Part shown: piece after piece, positions 23,312 through 35,699 of the stretch
Numbering within the stretch: position 1 is the first letter of the stretch
How the letters are laid out: the number at the start of each line of letters is the position of its first letter
NCBI GenBank assembly: GCA_030141605.1
Contig: JAQGDQ010000774.1
Coordinates: 57,501 to 97,951, forward strand
Source: Tubiluchus corallicola
Lineage: Eukaryota > Priapulida > Priapulimorpha > Priapulimorphida > Tubiluchidae
DNA length: 40,451 nt
Direction of reading: 5' to 3'
The notes under the pieces: generated by a model
Told to the model about the DNA's origin: nothing
Databases searched by the model: none
Seen by the model: the letters and a program-made list of their open reading frames with translations, nothing else
Position numbers and translations under genes: made by a program

Positions 23312-24318
23312 TTATAGAGTTAAACGCTGACTAGTTCTAGTTCTTAGAGAGGAGGGAGGGGGATAGGTACGGAGGAAGGGAATGAGAGAGGAAACTGGTA
23401 ACACGTGAGAGGCATATCTAAAATGCTCTGACTTGAGACTGTCTGGTCCAGCTGACCTATTCAATGCTAGATTTTTAATGGCTGGCTGTACCTCAACTCC
23501 CGTAAATTTGTTATTTTCATTGACGTTTCCAGACAGTGCTTCATGTAATTTATTGGCAAGATTGCTGTTATCAACAGAGTTAAGAAGATTCTGATAATGA
23601 TCACCCCACATGTCACAAATTGCCTTTTCGCCTACTACGTCGCCAATTTTTGGTGGAAGTGGCATTTTTGAATTAGTTTCTTTTTTGATCTGAGCCCAGA
23701 GCTGATATGAGCTGCAGTTCGTAAGTCTATATGCAATTTTATCGGCAATAATGCTTTGTTCCTGGCGCTTACATTCGCGCAAAGCTTGTTTAAATTGTGC
23801 GCGTGCACGAAACACAACATTGGCTAAATGCCCAGAACGAGGTTTGCCGTTCAAGTACCAGTTACGGTAGCATTGACGCAGAAACTTATGCTTATCAGCA
23901 ACAAGCTCATTCCAGCCAGGAATTATTTTCTTTTTAATGTCGGGTTGTTTGCTGCCTGGAATAGTACAATTTGCAGCATAACTGAGTGTCCATACTATAT
24001 TGTCATAGTACTCTGTAAGCTGCAATTTATGATTGGTGTTGTGGCAGTTTATATCTTCGCAAAGAAGTGCGTCATACGGTACTGCAAGTTTAGACAACAA
24101 ATCTTGCGTTATTGACGTGTAATCGAACAGGTGGTTGCTGCTAGCTTTATCCCAATCTACATGATGCAGCGATAAACTTTTAGTTGACTTAGAAAGCACA
24201 GCGCCATCGCAGACATCAGCAGCAGTAATGAAATTGTCATTACTAGAGGCGGATATCATGTTTTCCGTATTAATATTCATTAACATTGCCGTATGATCAG
24301 AAGTAGTAAGATCATAAT
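23312..24318 (-). pseudogene. LINE ORF2 middle part: end of endonuclease, linker and RT start
   Basis: YDLTTSDHTAML near 24310 is the SDH motif closing the endonuclease domain. It is one base out of frame with 24876-24319. A long linker follows with IIPGWNELVADKHKFLR and FRARAQFKQALRECKRQE, then LALNRSAGPDSLKSEHFR (the first RT motif). After about residue 310 the frame becomes proline/serine-rich and the sequence jumps to the post-palm segment near 23310. The RT fingers and palm, including both catalytic aspartate motifs, are missing. Confidence 0.85.
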
Positions 24319-25008
24319 TTATACACTAATTGATCTAATTAATGTATTAGCAGCTTCGGTACTGACCACTTGATCTAGCCACGTAGTAGTGTTGTGGGCT
24401 ACACCAACAAATGTAAAGGTTGAGTTGGGCAGCCTACTAGTATCGGATATCACATAATTATTGACGCTACAAATATTATTTAATTCCGTAAAATTTTGCC
24501 TAGACGGATGTGAATTAAAATCACCAATACAATAAATGTAACTAGAGACAGTGTCTTCTATAATGGAATTTAGGTTACCTAAACATTGTCTAAATTCATC
24601 TCTGTAATCATCAGATTCATAGAGAAAGTAGACATTTAAAATTGTTACAGGCGTTAATTTATCTTGAAATATTAAAGATATACCCATAATCCTATACTGA
24701 TTATCATTGATAAGTATTTTCCAGTCCACGGGAAGATCCTTCCTCCACAAGATACCCAGTCCGCCTTGCGGCCTTCCCTCGGGCATTCCAGCAGATAGGT
24801 CAGTAGGTGATACACCACGACCGTAGAAATTTTGATGGAAGTATGACAGGTAATCCAGTTCTTGCTTAGGCAGCATTGTCTCTTGAAGACAAATAACGTC
24901 ACTAATTTTACATAGTTCATGCAGAATGTACTAAGATTCTGGAGGCATAATAGAGTTGCAATTGTAGCTGGCAACTCGAATAGTTTGTTCTGTTGTTGGG
25001 TGGTTCAT
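24319..25008 (-). pseudogene. LINE ORF2 N-terminal endonuclease
   Basis: The frame starts at ATG 25008 (MNHPTTEQTIRVASYNCNSI), meets a TAG after MPPES, and continues to ICLQETMLPKQE, GRPQGGLGILWRK, YIYCIGDFNSHPSRQN and SISV before a frameshift at about 24319. SYNCNSI, QET and GDFN are the apurinic-type endonuclease motifs of LINEs. The one stop and one frameshift break an otherwise well-kept domain. Confidence 0.87.
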
Positions 25009-25205
25009 ACTACAGGTTAAATTCTGTCCACAGTGGAAGCTATGGAACTCGTAGAACCCCAGGCCAGCATTTTTGACTGTTCTAAAGCCGAGTTCACATG
25101 CAATGTTGCAGTACTGACAGGCTCGTTCAATCCAGGTGTTTGTCTCATGTCGTCAGTAGATGTTGCTGTCTTACTATCTTTCTTTGATGAAGCGGTTTTT
25201 GCAGG

Positions 25206-25690
25206 CTAATACGTTTTCAGTAGCACCCCAGTTGGCCAGATCTCGGGATTCATTATCTGGTCCTTCTCTTCGTTACCGAAGCAGCTAACCACAAATGAAC
25301 TATACGTATTGTACTTCGTCTGCAGCTGTTTTACAGTCACCTTAATGTCGCATTGGTCTATAATTAACCGTTCTGTGTCACCAGTGTTAGTGTCCGGATC
25401 CAGTCGCGTAACGAACAACTGTCGTAACGGCTTGCTGGATTTTACCTCACTGTTGGTTGCAGTACCATTTATAACCCGCTTAGACGCTGGCTTTGTTGAA
25501 GGAAGTCTGGGGCGTTTACCAGAACGTACGACTTTAGTGAAGCCATCACTATCCTTATCTGAATCACCCAGCGTCACCGTCTTTGTGGTAGGTGGCTTAT
25601 GCGGGATAGACTTTGAAGAGGAAGATAACGCACCTGCTGACTGGACTACTGAAGAATAGCTCTTCTGCTTTGCTATGGCAATGTTTGAGC
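25206..25690 (-). pseudogene. LINE ORF1 remnant (nucleic-acid-binding protein)
   Basis: The minus frame has a Ser/Lys/Pro-rich stretch, then LRQLFVTRLDPDTNTGD, YNTYSSFVVSC and EIWPTGVLL before TAA at 25206. This is the RRM-like C-terminal domain of LINE ORF1 proteins (LFV-RL-P-T----L, YSSF-V, P--WP-G). The apparent N-terminal Ser-Leu repeat comes from the adjoining GA array and is not part of the protein. The real ORF1 start is lost. Confidence 0.75.
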
Positions 25691-25691
25691 T

Positions 25692-25806
<115 letters not shown>

Positions 25807-26289
25807 GCGTTCATGAAGACATAAAGAAATCTTACATGTTAACTTGAAAGAGAGGAAATTTCCTGCATCAAAATTTAATTATTTGCGGGTTTGTAACACC
25901 AGTCCATTGATATGTCTGATGCAAAAACTACCGGGGATCGAATCTGTCAAACTGCAATGCTGTACAGTGCTGACCAACCTGCTAGTCAGAAATATGAGCG
26001 TCTCACATCTCGTGAGGAAACCCTTTATTGTTAATAGTAGAAGTTTAATGTGATTCACATGCTCTTCCAACTGCATTTCACATGTGACTGCAGGGTTTCT
26101 TATCAGACCTCAAATTTCCAGCTTTTTAGCCCTGTTGTTAGTGCCTGAGACATGGTCATGGTAATTTAATAAGCCCTTTCACAGTTCCTGCGATTGATGA
26201 TGATCGTGAAAAGGTCAAAGGTCAAGTGTGCCAGACAATGCACTTGTGTACACTTGACAACACTTTGCAGCCTAAGCAAAAAATGTATT

Positions 26290-26500
26290 TTAATCCTATT
26301 GACAGGATATAGTAGTTATAAATTTTTCTTAGTTTGTGACGCATGTGCTACGAGAGTTCTGATTATTTTTCAAACTTAATGCAGTGTTACCTAAACTTGT
26401 TTCAAATGACTTATCGTCAAAATGGCTGCGCCTAATGGTCATCGTAGGAGTTTATATTTACATGTTTTACACAGCGTTACTATCGACACAAGTCCTGCTA
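26290..26500 (+). repeat. Interspersed repeat family Y, copy 3
   Basis: Shares gagttctgattatttttc, caaatgactta, tggctgcgcctaatggtcat and ttttacacagcgttact with the copy at 5865-6720. The following segment (26520-26560, gaaatttgaagacgaattttt) recurs as tttcaagacgaatttt at 8042 and as a variant at 10690. The flanks 25816-26289 and 26560-26870 show nothing recognisable. Confidence 0.65.
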
Positions 26501-26875
26501 GCAAAAAGGCAGTACGTAAGTGGTATGAAATTTGAAGACGAATTTTTAAGCTTTATGTAAGTGGGCAGTTTTCTTGTGCTTTCAAATGGTAAGCCCACGC
26601 AGCTTTCATTGTCACTTCGTCTATTTAGATTTAGCAGAATTTTTGTAAGTAAACATGTGAAAATTGCGAATTCAAGAATCTGTGTGTCTCTCTGTCCATT
26701 AAAACATGTTTATTTATGCAAAATGTTAACATATCCATGTTTGATTACAAATAATTCATTTCGTGTAAATTCTCATAGCACTTGCTACAGCAAGGTTGCT
26801 GTGGATGAATCTTTACTATATGTCATTAATACATTTCATGTAGACAATCATAGTGGTTATCTACTGCATTAATAT

Positions 26876-27330
<455 letters not shown>

Positions 27331-27600
27331 TTTTGGAGCTAAAATACCAAAGTGTTCAAAACTGATTTTGACAAAGTGTACACTGACTTTCGAGACAATC
27401 GGTATATCACGTAAGCAATGACAGAGATGAATACGATACCATAAATACCATAATGTAGATCCTACATACCTATTAATACATCACATACTTGAGTAAGTGC
27501 GATTTTGTCTAAACATTATAGTAAACTATAAACGTTTATAATGAATGACAAAAAATAAAAAATAAAAACAATATCCATGACAAAGCATTCGTTTACTTAC

Positions 27601-28297
27601 CTCTAGAGAAGCGAGAGACTTTTTGTAACAAAACTTCTCTGCTCCGTTTAGTTAGGAATTCATTTCTTCCGTAGAAAGGTAAAAGATTAACCTGAAATCT
27701 CTCAGAGTCAGAGGTCTGAAGGGTTTCAGTGACAATTTTGTGAAACGAAAGAGACAAATCGGACATGACAGCAATTCTATGCCAATCGAAATAATGGCAC
27801 ACTTTCAGAAAGAACACTAGAAATGTATTCATATTGTAAGATAGGCGAGTGAGTAAGGGATAAGACGCCTTGTTGCCTAAGTTCGTGCTGGTACCTACAG
27901 GAGTTATGACGGGAATGTTCCAGTCGGAAACCATGAATGCTAACTGTTCTAACATGTAGCTACAACCTGGTCCTAAGAACACCGTTACGTTCCCAGCATA
28001 AAACACTTCAGCAGTGACTGCACCAATGTGATTTCCTATGCAAAGATGTCCCGTCTTGCCGTCAATAAATCGATGTTCGATAGTCGCGATGTTTCCAATG
28101 TGCGTTCTCAGTTTTTCCATGCCAATGTCAATGCCAGGAGCTGAACGTCTCAGTTCGTATGGCAGGAAACCGCCTTTCAATAAAATCGTAACGATAAACA
28201 CTTGTGATGTAGGCGAACTTTGAACGCTAAAAGCCCGTGAAGAACTTAGCAGTGTTATCAGAATTAAACATGGATTCGTACACTTTACGATTTCCAT
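27601..28297 (-). CDS. Natriuretic peptide receptor-like protein, alternative first exon 1B
   Basis: 697 coding bases: 232 codons plus one G. ATG is at 28297. A hydrophobic, signal-peptide-like segment (CLILITLLSSSRAFS) is followed by SQVFIVTILLKGGFLPYELR, SAPGIDIGMEK, C86 and FLGPGCSYMLEQL (C112). The core continues SDWNIPVITPVGTSTNLG and LLTRLSYNMNTF. The exon ends RFSR-G at a consensus donor, AGAG|GTAAGT, in phase 1. The start is immediately preceded by CTTCTAG, so an AG acceptor touches the ATG. In a 53-residue core window I count 35 identities with 1A and 29 with 1C. No stop or frameshift interrupts it. Confidence 0.87.
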
Positions 28298-28486
28298 CTA
28301 GAAGCAGCACTTACAGTGATGAAAGTAAGATCATACAGTGATAAAACGCCTAATGTTTATCGACACTATAGCCTTATCAAATGCTCGTTATGCAGGCGCT
28401 AAGATAGACTAAACAAATTATTCTCTGGTTGCTTTTGAAACAGCTAATCAATTGTGACAAGCGACTGCTTCTGCACATGTGCTAGA

Positions 28487-28776
28487 ATACGAAGTTCTCC
28501 TTGTTAGAAATTGATAAAAGAGTATGAATGTCAGCGCAATGTACCTTATCACTAATGCCTGCAAGACATCAATAAACAACAACAAAGAAGGCGGCACATA
28601 ATGAACCCAATTACTGAGGAGGTAACAATACGAAGTTCCCTTTGTTAGAAATTGATAAGAGAATATGAACATCAGCGCAATGTACTTTATCACTAAAGCC
28701 TGCAAGACATCAATAAACAACAACAAAGAAAGTGGCACATAATGAATCCCATTACTGAGGAGGTAACAATACGAAG
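28487..28776. repeat. 141-bp tandem duplication upstream of exon 1B
   Basis: Two copies start at 28487 and 28628 (atacgaagttc...), and a third start, atacgaag, at 28769. They differ by scattered substitutions. Each holds catcaataaacaacaacaaa. It lies 190 bp upstream of the 1B start codon on the minus strand, within a possible promoter region. Confidence 0.9.
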
Positions 28777-28901
28777 AGATTAAAGACTTGCGACTTCTTT
28801 TGTACGTAATAAGATCATTTTGTTACATTGAACAACAACATAATTTTGATGAAACGCAGGAACAAACGGTTTTGTTCAGTTTATATTTCACGGAAGGAGA
28901 A

Positions 28902-31235
28902 AAGAGAAAGGCGGCCATTTGAAGTGTCACAAGCCAGATGATTCTTTCTACAGATGAATTAGTTATGTACTGATGTAGCAGCAACACTTGTATGTGTGTC
29001 TGTGTGTAAGCGAAAGGTGGCCATTTGAAGGGTCACCCAGTCAGATGATTCTTTCTACAGATGAATTAGTTATCTAGTGAAGTAGCAGCAACACTTGTAT
29101 GTGTGTCTGTGTCTAAGAGAAAGGTGGCCATTTGAAGTGTCACAAGCCAGATGATTCTTTCTACAGACGAATTAGTTATCTAGTGAAGTAGCAGCAACAC
29201 TTGTATGTGTGTCTGTGTGTAAGAGAAAGGTGGCCATTTGAAGTGTCACAAGCCAGATGATTCTTTCTACAGATGAATTAGTTATGTACTGATGTAGCAG
29301 CAACACTTGTATGTGTGTCTGTGTGTAAGCGAAAGGTGGCCATTTGAAGTGTCACAAGCCAGATGATTCTTTCTACAGATGAATTAGTTATCTAGTGAAG
29401 TAACAGCAACACTTGTATGTGTGTCTGTGTGTAAGAGAAAGGTGGCCATTTGAAGTGTCACAAGCCAGATGATTCTTTCTACAGACGAATTAGTTATCTA
29501 GTGAAGTAGCAGCAACACTTGTATGTGTGTCTGTGTATAAGAGAAAGGTGGCCATTTGAAGTGTCACAAGCCAGATGATTCTTTCTACAGACGAATTAGT
29601 TATCTAGTGAAGTAGCAGCAACACTTGTATGTGTGTCTGTGTGTAAGCGAAAGGTGGCCATTTGAAGTGTCACAAGCCAGATGATTCTTTCTACAGATGA
29701 ATTAGTTATCTAGTGAAGTAACAGCAACACTTGTATGTGTGTCTGTGTGTAAGAGAAAGGTGGCCATTTGAAGTGTCACAAGCCAGATGATTCTTTCTAC
29801 AGATGAATTAGTTATGTACTGATGTAGCAGCAACACTTGTATGTGTGTCTGTGTGTAAGAGAAAGGCGGCCATTTGAAGTGTCACAAGCCAGATGATTCT
29901 TTCTACAGATGAATTAGTTATGTACTGAAGTAGCAGCAACACTTGTATGTGTGTCTGTGTGTAAGAGAAAGGTGGCCATTTGAAGTGTCAGCAAGTCAAA
30001 TGATTCTTTCTATAGATGAATTAGTTATCTAGTGAAGTAGCAGCAACACTTGTATGTGTGTCTGTGTGTAAGAGAAAGGTGGCCATTTGAAGTGTCACAA
30101 GCCAGATGATTCTTTCTACAGACGAATTAGTTATCTAGTGAAGTAACAGCAACACTTGTATGTGTGTCTGTGTGTAAGAGAAAGGCGGCCATTTGAAGTG
30201 TCACAAGCCAGATGATTCTTTCTACAGATGAATTAGTTATCTAGTGAAGTAACAGCAACACTTGTATGTGTGTCTGTGTGTAAGAGAAAGGTGGCCACTT
30301 GAAGTGTCACAAGCCAGATGATTCTTTCTACAGATGAATTAGTTATCTAGTGAAGTAACAGCAACACATGTATGTGTGTCTGTGTTTAAGAGAAAGGTGG
30401 CCATTTGAAGTGTTACAAGCCAGATGATTCTTTCTACAGATGAATTAGTTATGTACTGATGTAGCAGCAACACTTGTATGTGTGTCTGTGTGTAAGAGAA
30501 AGGCGGCCATTTGAAGTGTCACAAGCCAGATGATTCTTTCTATAGATGAATTAGTTATCTAGTGAAGTAACAGCAACACTTGTATGTGTGTCTGTGTGTA
30601 AGAGAAAGGTGGCCACTTGAAGTGTCACAAGCCAGATGATTCTTTCTACAGACGAATTAGTTATCTAGTGAAGTAGCAGCAACGCTTGTATGTGTGTCTG
30701 TGTGTAATAGAAAGGTGGCCATTTGAAGTGTCACAAGCCAGATGATTCTTTCTACAGATGAATTAGTTATGTACTGAAGTAGCAGCAACACTTGTATGTG
30801 TGTCTGTGTGTAAGAGAAAGGTGGCCATTTGAAGTGTCACAAGCCAGATGATTCTTTCTACAGATGAATTAGTTATGTACTGAAGTAGCAGCAACACTTG
30901 TATGTGTGTCTGTGTGTAAGAGAAAGGTGGCCATTTGAAGTGTCACAAGCCAGATGATTCTTTCTACAGACGAATTAGTTATCTAGTGAAGTAACAGCAA
31001 CACTTGTATGTGTGTCTGTGTGTAAGAGAAAGGTGGCCACTTGAAGTGTCACAAGCCAGATGATTCTTTCTACAGATGAATTAGTTATGTACTGAAGTAG
31101 CAGCAACACTTGTATGTGTGTCTGTGTGTAAGAGAAAGGTGGCCATTTGAAGTGTCACAAGCCAGATGATTCTTTCTACAGATGAATTAGTTATCTTGTG
31201 AAGTAGCAGCAACAGTTGTATGTGTGTCTTTGTAT
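28902..31235. repeat. 106-bp minisatellite, about 22 copies
   Basis: Units contain gagaaaggtggccatttgaa, cacaagccagatgattcttt, and gcaacacttgtatgtgtgtc. Variants (gtactgatgtagcag, ctagtgaagtagcag, ctagtgaagtaacag) alternate along the array, suggesting unequal exchange. There is no open frame of note. It fills much of the gap between first exons 1A and 1B. Confidence 0.96.
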
Positions 31236-31314
31236 AAGACTATTTGTACCTAATGGACATTGTTGATATAATTGTAACAATCTGCTTTCAAAGTTCACGC
31301 TACTCAATGTTATA

Positions 31315-31735
31315 CAAAGGGCAATCGAGCATGTAATGCTTTTTGATATTTTTATGTATGAGATTTTTACGAAATCTCAATGACAACCACGTGCACAACG
31401 TGAGTCAGCAATGCTGCCTGTATTTATTTACACTATCTTTCACATAAAAGACATAAATATTATTTCAAAATATTTTTATTGCTCAAGTGGTAGGCGATTT
31501 TTTGTTTTTAAAAACAAAATGGTTTTGCATAACTTGGCAAAAAATAATAATCAGAAATAGAATAATATAGTTTGGCTTTGAATTAACAAATAGCAAAGCA
31601 AGACAAAAAAAGAAAATGGCGTAGCACTATAGGAAACGACGAAAATTATAGCAAGGTAGAAAATGAATATTTTAGCACTAAATAATTTTAGCTTACATGC
31701 ATTTAACTTAACGTTTTACTTTACCTAATTTGATA
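31315..31735 (+). repeat. Interspersed repeat family F, solo copy
   Basis: Matches the outer part of the inverted pair at 33.1-34.6 kb: tttttgatatttttatg, tatttatttacactatcttt, atttcaaaatattt, aacttggcaaaaaataataa, atagtttggctttgaattaa, caaatagcaaa. No coding capacity. Confidence 0.7.
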
Positions 31736-31874
31736 TATTCACTAGCCACACTTTTTCTGCCTGTTTGCTTGTATGCCTTAGTAACAACAAGGTGAAAATG
31801 TAACAGCAAAAATGTGAATTAATTCAATGTTTGATTATTTATTTTTTCTTTATTCACTCATTCACTCCTCATTC

Positions 31875-32700
31875 ACGAGAAGTCCTTAGTGCATATTGAC
31901 TCGCACTCATCCATCACTCACTACTCACTCACTCTGTTCATTACTCACTGTTCACTCACTCTGTTCATCACTCACTGCTCATTCACCATGTTCATCACTC
32001 ACTGCTCACTCACCGTGTTCATCACTCACTGTTCACTCACTGTGTTCATCATTCAATGCTCACTCACTGTGTTTATCACTCACTGCTCACTCACCGTGTT
32101 CATCACTCACTAACACAGTCTTCATCACTCACTACTCAGTCACTGTGTTCATCACTCACTGCTCACTCGCGCTATTCATAACTCACTTTTCACTCACTGT
32201 GTTTATCTCTCACTGTGTTCATCACTCACTTTTCACTCACTCTGTTCATCACTCGCAACTCACTCACTGTGTTCATCACTCACTGCTCACTCACACGCAG
32301 TCTGCTCATTCGCTGCTCACCTTTTCACTCTGTTCATGACTCACTGCTCACGTATTGTGCTCATTCGCTGCTCACCTTTTCACTCTGTTCATGACTCACT
32401 GTTCACGTATTCTGCTCATTCGCTGCTCATTTTTCACTCTGTTCATGACTCACTGCTCACGTATTCTGCTTATTCACTGCTCACTCTTTCACTCTGTTCA
32501 TGACTCACTGCTCACGTATTCTGCTTATTCACTGCTCACTCTTTCACTCTGTTCATGACTCACTGCTCACGTATTGTGCTCATTCGCTGCTCACTTTTTC
32601 ACTCTGTACATGACTCACTGCTCACGTATTCTGCTCATTCGCTGCTCACTTTTTCACTCTGTTCATGACTCACTGCTCACTCAGTCACCCTATTCACTCA
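31875..32700. repeat. TCACTCACTG-type minisatellite with about 52-bp higher-order units
   Basis: The left half is built from about 24-bp units (gttcatcactcactgctcac). The right half (about 32320-32670) consists of longer units with gttcatgactcactgctcac, gtattctgctcattcgctgc and tttttcactct. His/Ser/Thr-rich open frames on the plus strand are by-products. The next 32701-33094 shows nothing recognisable. Confidence 0.9.
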
Positions 32701-33094
32701 CGCATTCAGTTCACCAAAGGGTTTTGTTTGCTCAATTTGCGCTATAAATTTTGCCTCACAAACGTATTATTTGTCCTTTATTCTGAAAATGTAATCAATC
32801 TGCCAGAAATTATGTTGTGCGATGTTAGAATTATTGATTTTTCAATCCTCACGAATGTCATCTTTATTGAAGTCGACTTTTAAAGCAGATTTCTATTCAT
32901 TGTAAAATACGTGACTTTTCCTAGCATAGCTGTTAACAAGATCACTAACTAGCTTCTTATTTCCTTTCGCATGCAAAGAGGCTCGCGAAGTTTGCAAATG
33001 TGCAAATAGCGCAACGCAGAGCAGTTTTCAATGTTTGAAAACCAAGAAAATCGTGAGAGTGAAACTGATTTGTATGGTGGGGGTATTGATGTCA

Positions 33095-33515
33095 ATTACG
33101 CCAGCTGCCGGTATTTATCTACACTATCTTCCACAAAAATACATAAAAATCATTTCAAAATATTACCCAAGCGTTAGGCGTTTTTTTAAATAAAGGGTTT
33201 GAATAACTTGGCAAAAAAATAATAATCTAAAACAGAATAATAAAGTTTGGCTTTAAATTAACAAATAGCAAATCAAGACAGAACAGTACATGAAACAATG
33301 AAAATTCTACTTTGTTAGAAAATTTACATTTTTGACACTAAATAATCTTACCTTAGATGCATTGACTATTTGATATTTAGTCTAGAACGCTTTGTAGACT
33401 GTTTAAGGATAGCAATTCACAACGAGAAAGTATGTCAAATTTAATTTAGTCGTGCAAACTTTATAGAAGTTTGAGGAAGCCTCAAGTTTACAGAGACAAG
33501 TGGGACAGGACGGTG
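33095..33515 (+). repeat. Family F, left arm of an inverted pair
   Basis: The reverse complement of this stretch is found at 34135-34560. Shared pieces include gccggtatttatctac, aacttggcaaaaaa, atttacatttttgacactaa, agactgtttaaggatagcaa or close variant, and agagacaagtgggacagg. The arms are about 420 bases and the spacer about 620. The class is undetermined: a fold-back element, or two inverted insertions. Confidence 0.8.
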
Positions 33516-33655
33516 CTTTCACAACTATACGCGTGATTTCATAACTTCATCCATTGAGTTTTTCAAGTCAACAGGGTATTGTGATCCGTTCTCAGTACAA
33601 TTAACACATTTCCACTTACAAGCATTGCAACTTTTTTCCTTCTAAAGTACACGAG

Positions 33656-34035
33656 CAGGGGCGTATTAACCGATAGGCTAACTAGGCTATAACCTAGGAC
33701 GCCAAAGTTTGAGGGGCGTCACATTTTAGAAATAATTCTTACTTTCCTTGGAAAATGTATATACTTTCATATTCATGTATAGGGCGGATTTTATAACACA
33801 CCACAGACAGTTAGTAAACTCGGTTTTATATAAAAGCTACGTAACAAACAGGTATAACATATTACACAACAAGCAGTTTCGCAGTCTGCATAAATTTAAT
33901 GGCTGTGCAAATACATGTAATTAGGTAAAATTACAAATACATGTAAACTAGGTTAATAGCGTTTCTAATACACCACAAGTAACTGCATCATTACATCATC
34001 AGCCTAGAGCGTCGTAAAGTCTTGATACGCCTCTG
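33656..34035. mobile_element. hAT-like miniature element nested in the fold-back spacer (about 380 bp)
   Basis: The left end is CAGGGGCGTATTAA. The right end, reverse-complemented, is CAGAGGCGTATCAA (12 of 14 identical). CAGRGGCG is a common hAT terminus. Possible 8-bp duplicates are tacacgag on the left and tacgtgag two bases beyond the right end. Internal ggggcgtca-type sequence is compatible. There is no transposase frame. Confidence 0.6.
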
Positions 34036-34134
34036 CATACGTGAGGCACTCACAGTAGCGAAATCGTACTATACTCCTGGCCCATATGTTACTCAAGCGG
34101 CGTTCCGCCCCCGCCCCCTTACTCACGACCTGTC

Positions 34135-34635
34135 CCACTTGTCTCTGCAAACTTGAGCCTTCCCTAAACTTGTGTAAAATTTGCACGACTAAATTAAATT
34201 TGGCACACATTCTCGTTGTGAATTGCTATCCCTAAACAGTCTACAAAGTATTCTAGACTAAATATCAAATAGTCAATGCATCTAAGGTAAGATTATTTAG
34301 TGTCAAAAATGTAAATTTTCTAACAAACTAGAATTTTCATTGTTTCATGTACTGTTGTGTCTTTTTTTCCGTCTTGATTTGCTATTTGTTAATTCAAAGC
34401 CAAACTATATTATTATATTTCTGATTATTATTTTTTGCCAAGTTATTCAAAACCATTTTGTTTTTTTAAAAAAAAACGCCTAACGTTTCAGGAATATTTT
34501 GAAATGATTTTATGTATTTTTTTGGAAGATAGCGTAGATAAATACCGGCAACATTGTTGACACAAATTGTGCATGTTGCTATAATTGAAGTTCTGTAAAA
34601 ATTTCATGCATAAAAATATCAAAAAAGCATTACAT
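34135..34635 (-). repeat. Family F, right (inverted) arm
   Basis: Reverse-orientation counterpart of 33095-33515. It extends about 75 bases further outward, where it still matches the solo copy at 31315 (tttttgatatttttatg). Beyond it, 34684-34702 is a short (TA)n run. Confidence 0.8.
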
Positions 34636-34904
34636 TTTTATTTTAGTCAAACCCAATAGTAAAAAACAGTGTATAATAGAAAGGATATATATATATATAT
34701 ATAACACGTAGGTAGAAAACATACAAATACTAGCCCTGCTTTTTGATTGCCCGTAACACATTTACCTTCGTGTATAAGTGAACAGTGTTTGAGGCTTTTC
34801 CTGTGCAGTATTTCGTATTTGTATTCCGTTCATTGTAGGCCCTTTCACTAGATATTGTACATGAAACTATTGTAAATGTGTAATGTGAAATAAATGACTT
34901 ATGA

Positions 34905-35634
34905 CTTTGTGACAAGTCGACTGAACTATTGCAACTCTCTTCTTCTTAGATCATCAGATTGTCATTTACTGAAACTGCAATCGGTTTAAAATGCTGCTGC
35001 GCGGTTGATCTCTCAGACAAAAAAATCACAGACCACCACTTTTAGCTCAGATACCCTGGTTGCTTATGTACTTTCGAATAGAATGTAAACTCTTATTGCT
35101 TGTATAGAAGTTCATTGAATGTGCCGAGGGTTGGTTGTGCCAGTTATGATGGTCGGTAATTTGATATTACAGCCATGCATCTTTGAAACCAGCTGCCCCT
35201 TTATGCCAAAACGTCTCCATCTCTTCCTTGTTTTAAATCTCAAATCTCTATCACCAAACAAGGAGTTCAACTTTGGAATACCCTGCCATCAAATTTAAAA
35301 CAAATCGAGTCTTTCGACGAATTCAAATCAAAATTAAAAATACGTCCATTAAATCGTTTTGAAAACCCAACATACGTAAACGATAAAATATATTCATCCA
35401 CAAATTTTATTCACCCACGTGCATTTTAAATTATATGTATTTATTGTATATAGTCTATTATAATTTCCGTGTAATATTATAATGTATATTTTGTTTTAAA
35501 TTTTTGGCACAGTAGTTTTTAGTTTGCACTGGACGCATTTGCCTTTAACAGTTGTGTGAATTTTATTCTCGTGCTACGATGTTCTTTTATGCTTTTATAG
35601 CTATGAATATCGATTTTTTATAGCAAATAAAGAT

Positions 35635-35670
<36 letters not shown>

Positions 35671-35675
35671 AACAC
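34905..35675 (+). pseudogene. LINE 3' fragment (RT C-terminus and 3' UTR) in plus orientation
   Basis: The plus strand reads LNYCNSLLLRSSDCHLLKLQ, then AAARLISQT, the CR1/L2-type sequence after the RT thumb. Later come LPSNLKQIESFDEFKSKLK and TNFIHPRAF-like residues, parallel to the C-terminus of the open LINE at 37.4 kb. Several frameshifts and stops are present. The 3' UTR has gcactggacgcatttgcctt and ends agcaaataaagattatatat plus a (TA)n run, nearly the same terminus as the 37.2 kb element. Confidence 0.8.
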
Positions 35676-35699
35676 TTTTTTCAATCCTGGTACAGATTA

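Noticed and set aside
28448-28738. 96-codon minus frame with an internal repeat
   Set aside because: Explained by the 141-bp tandem duplication.
28902-31235. CRISPR-like array
   Set aside because: Units are contiguous 106-bp repeats without unique spacers, in animal DNA.
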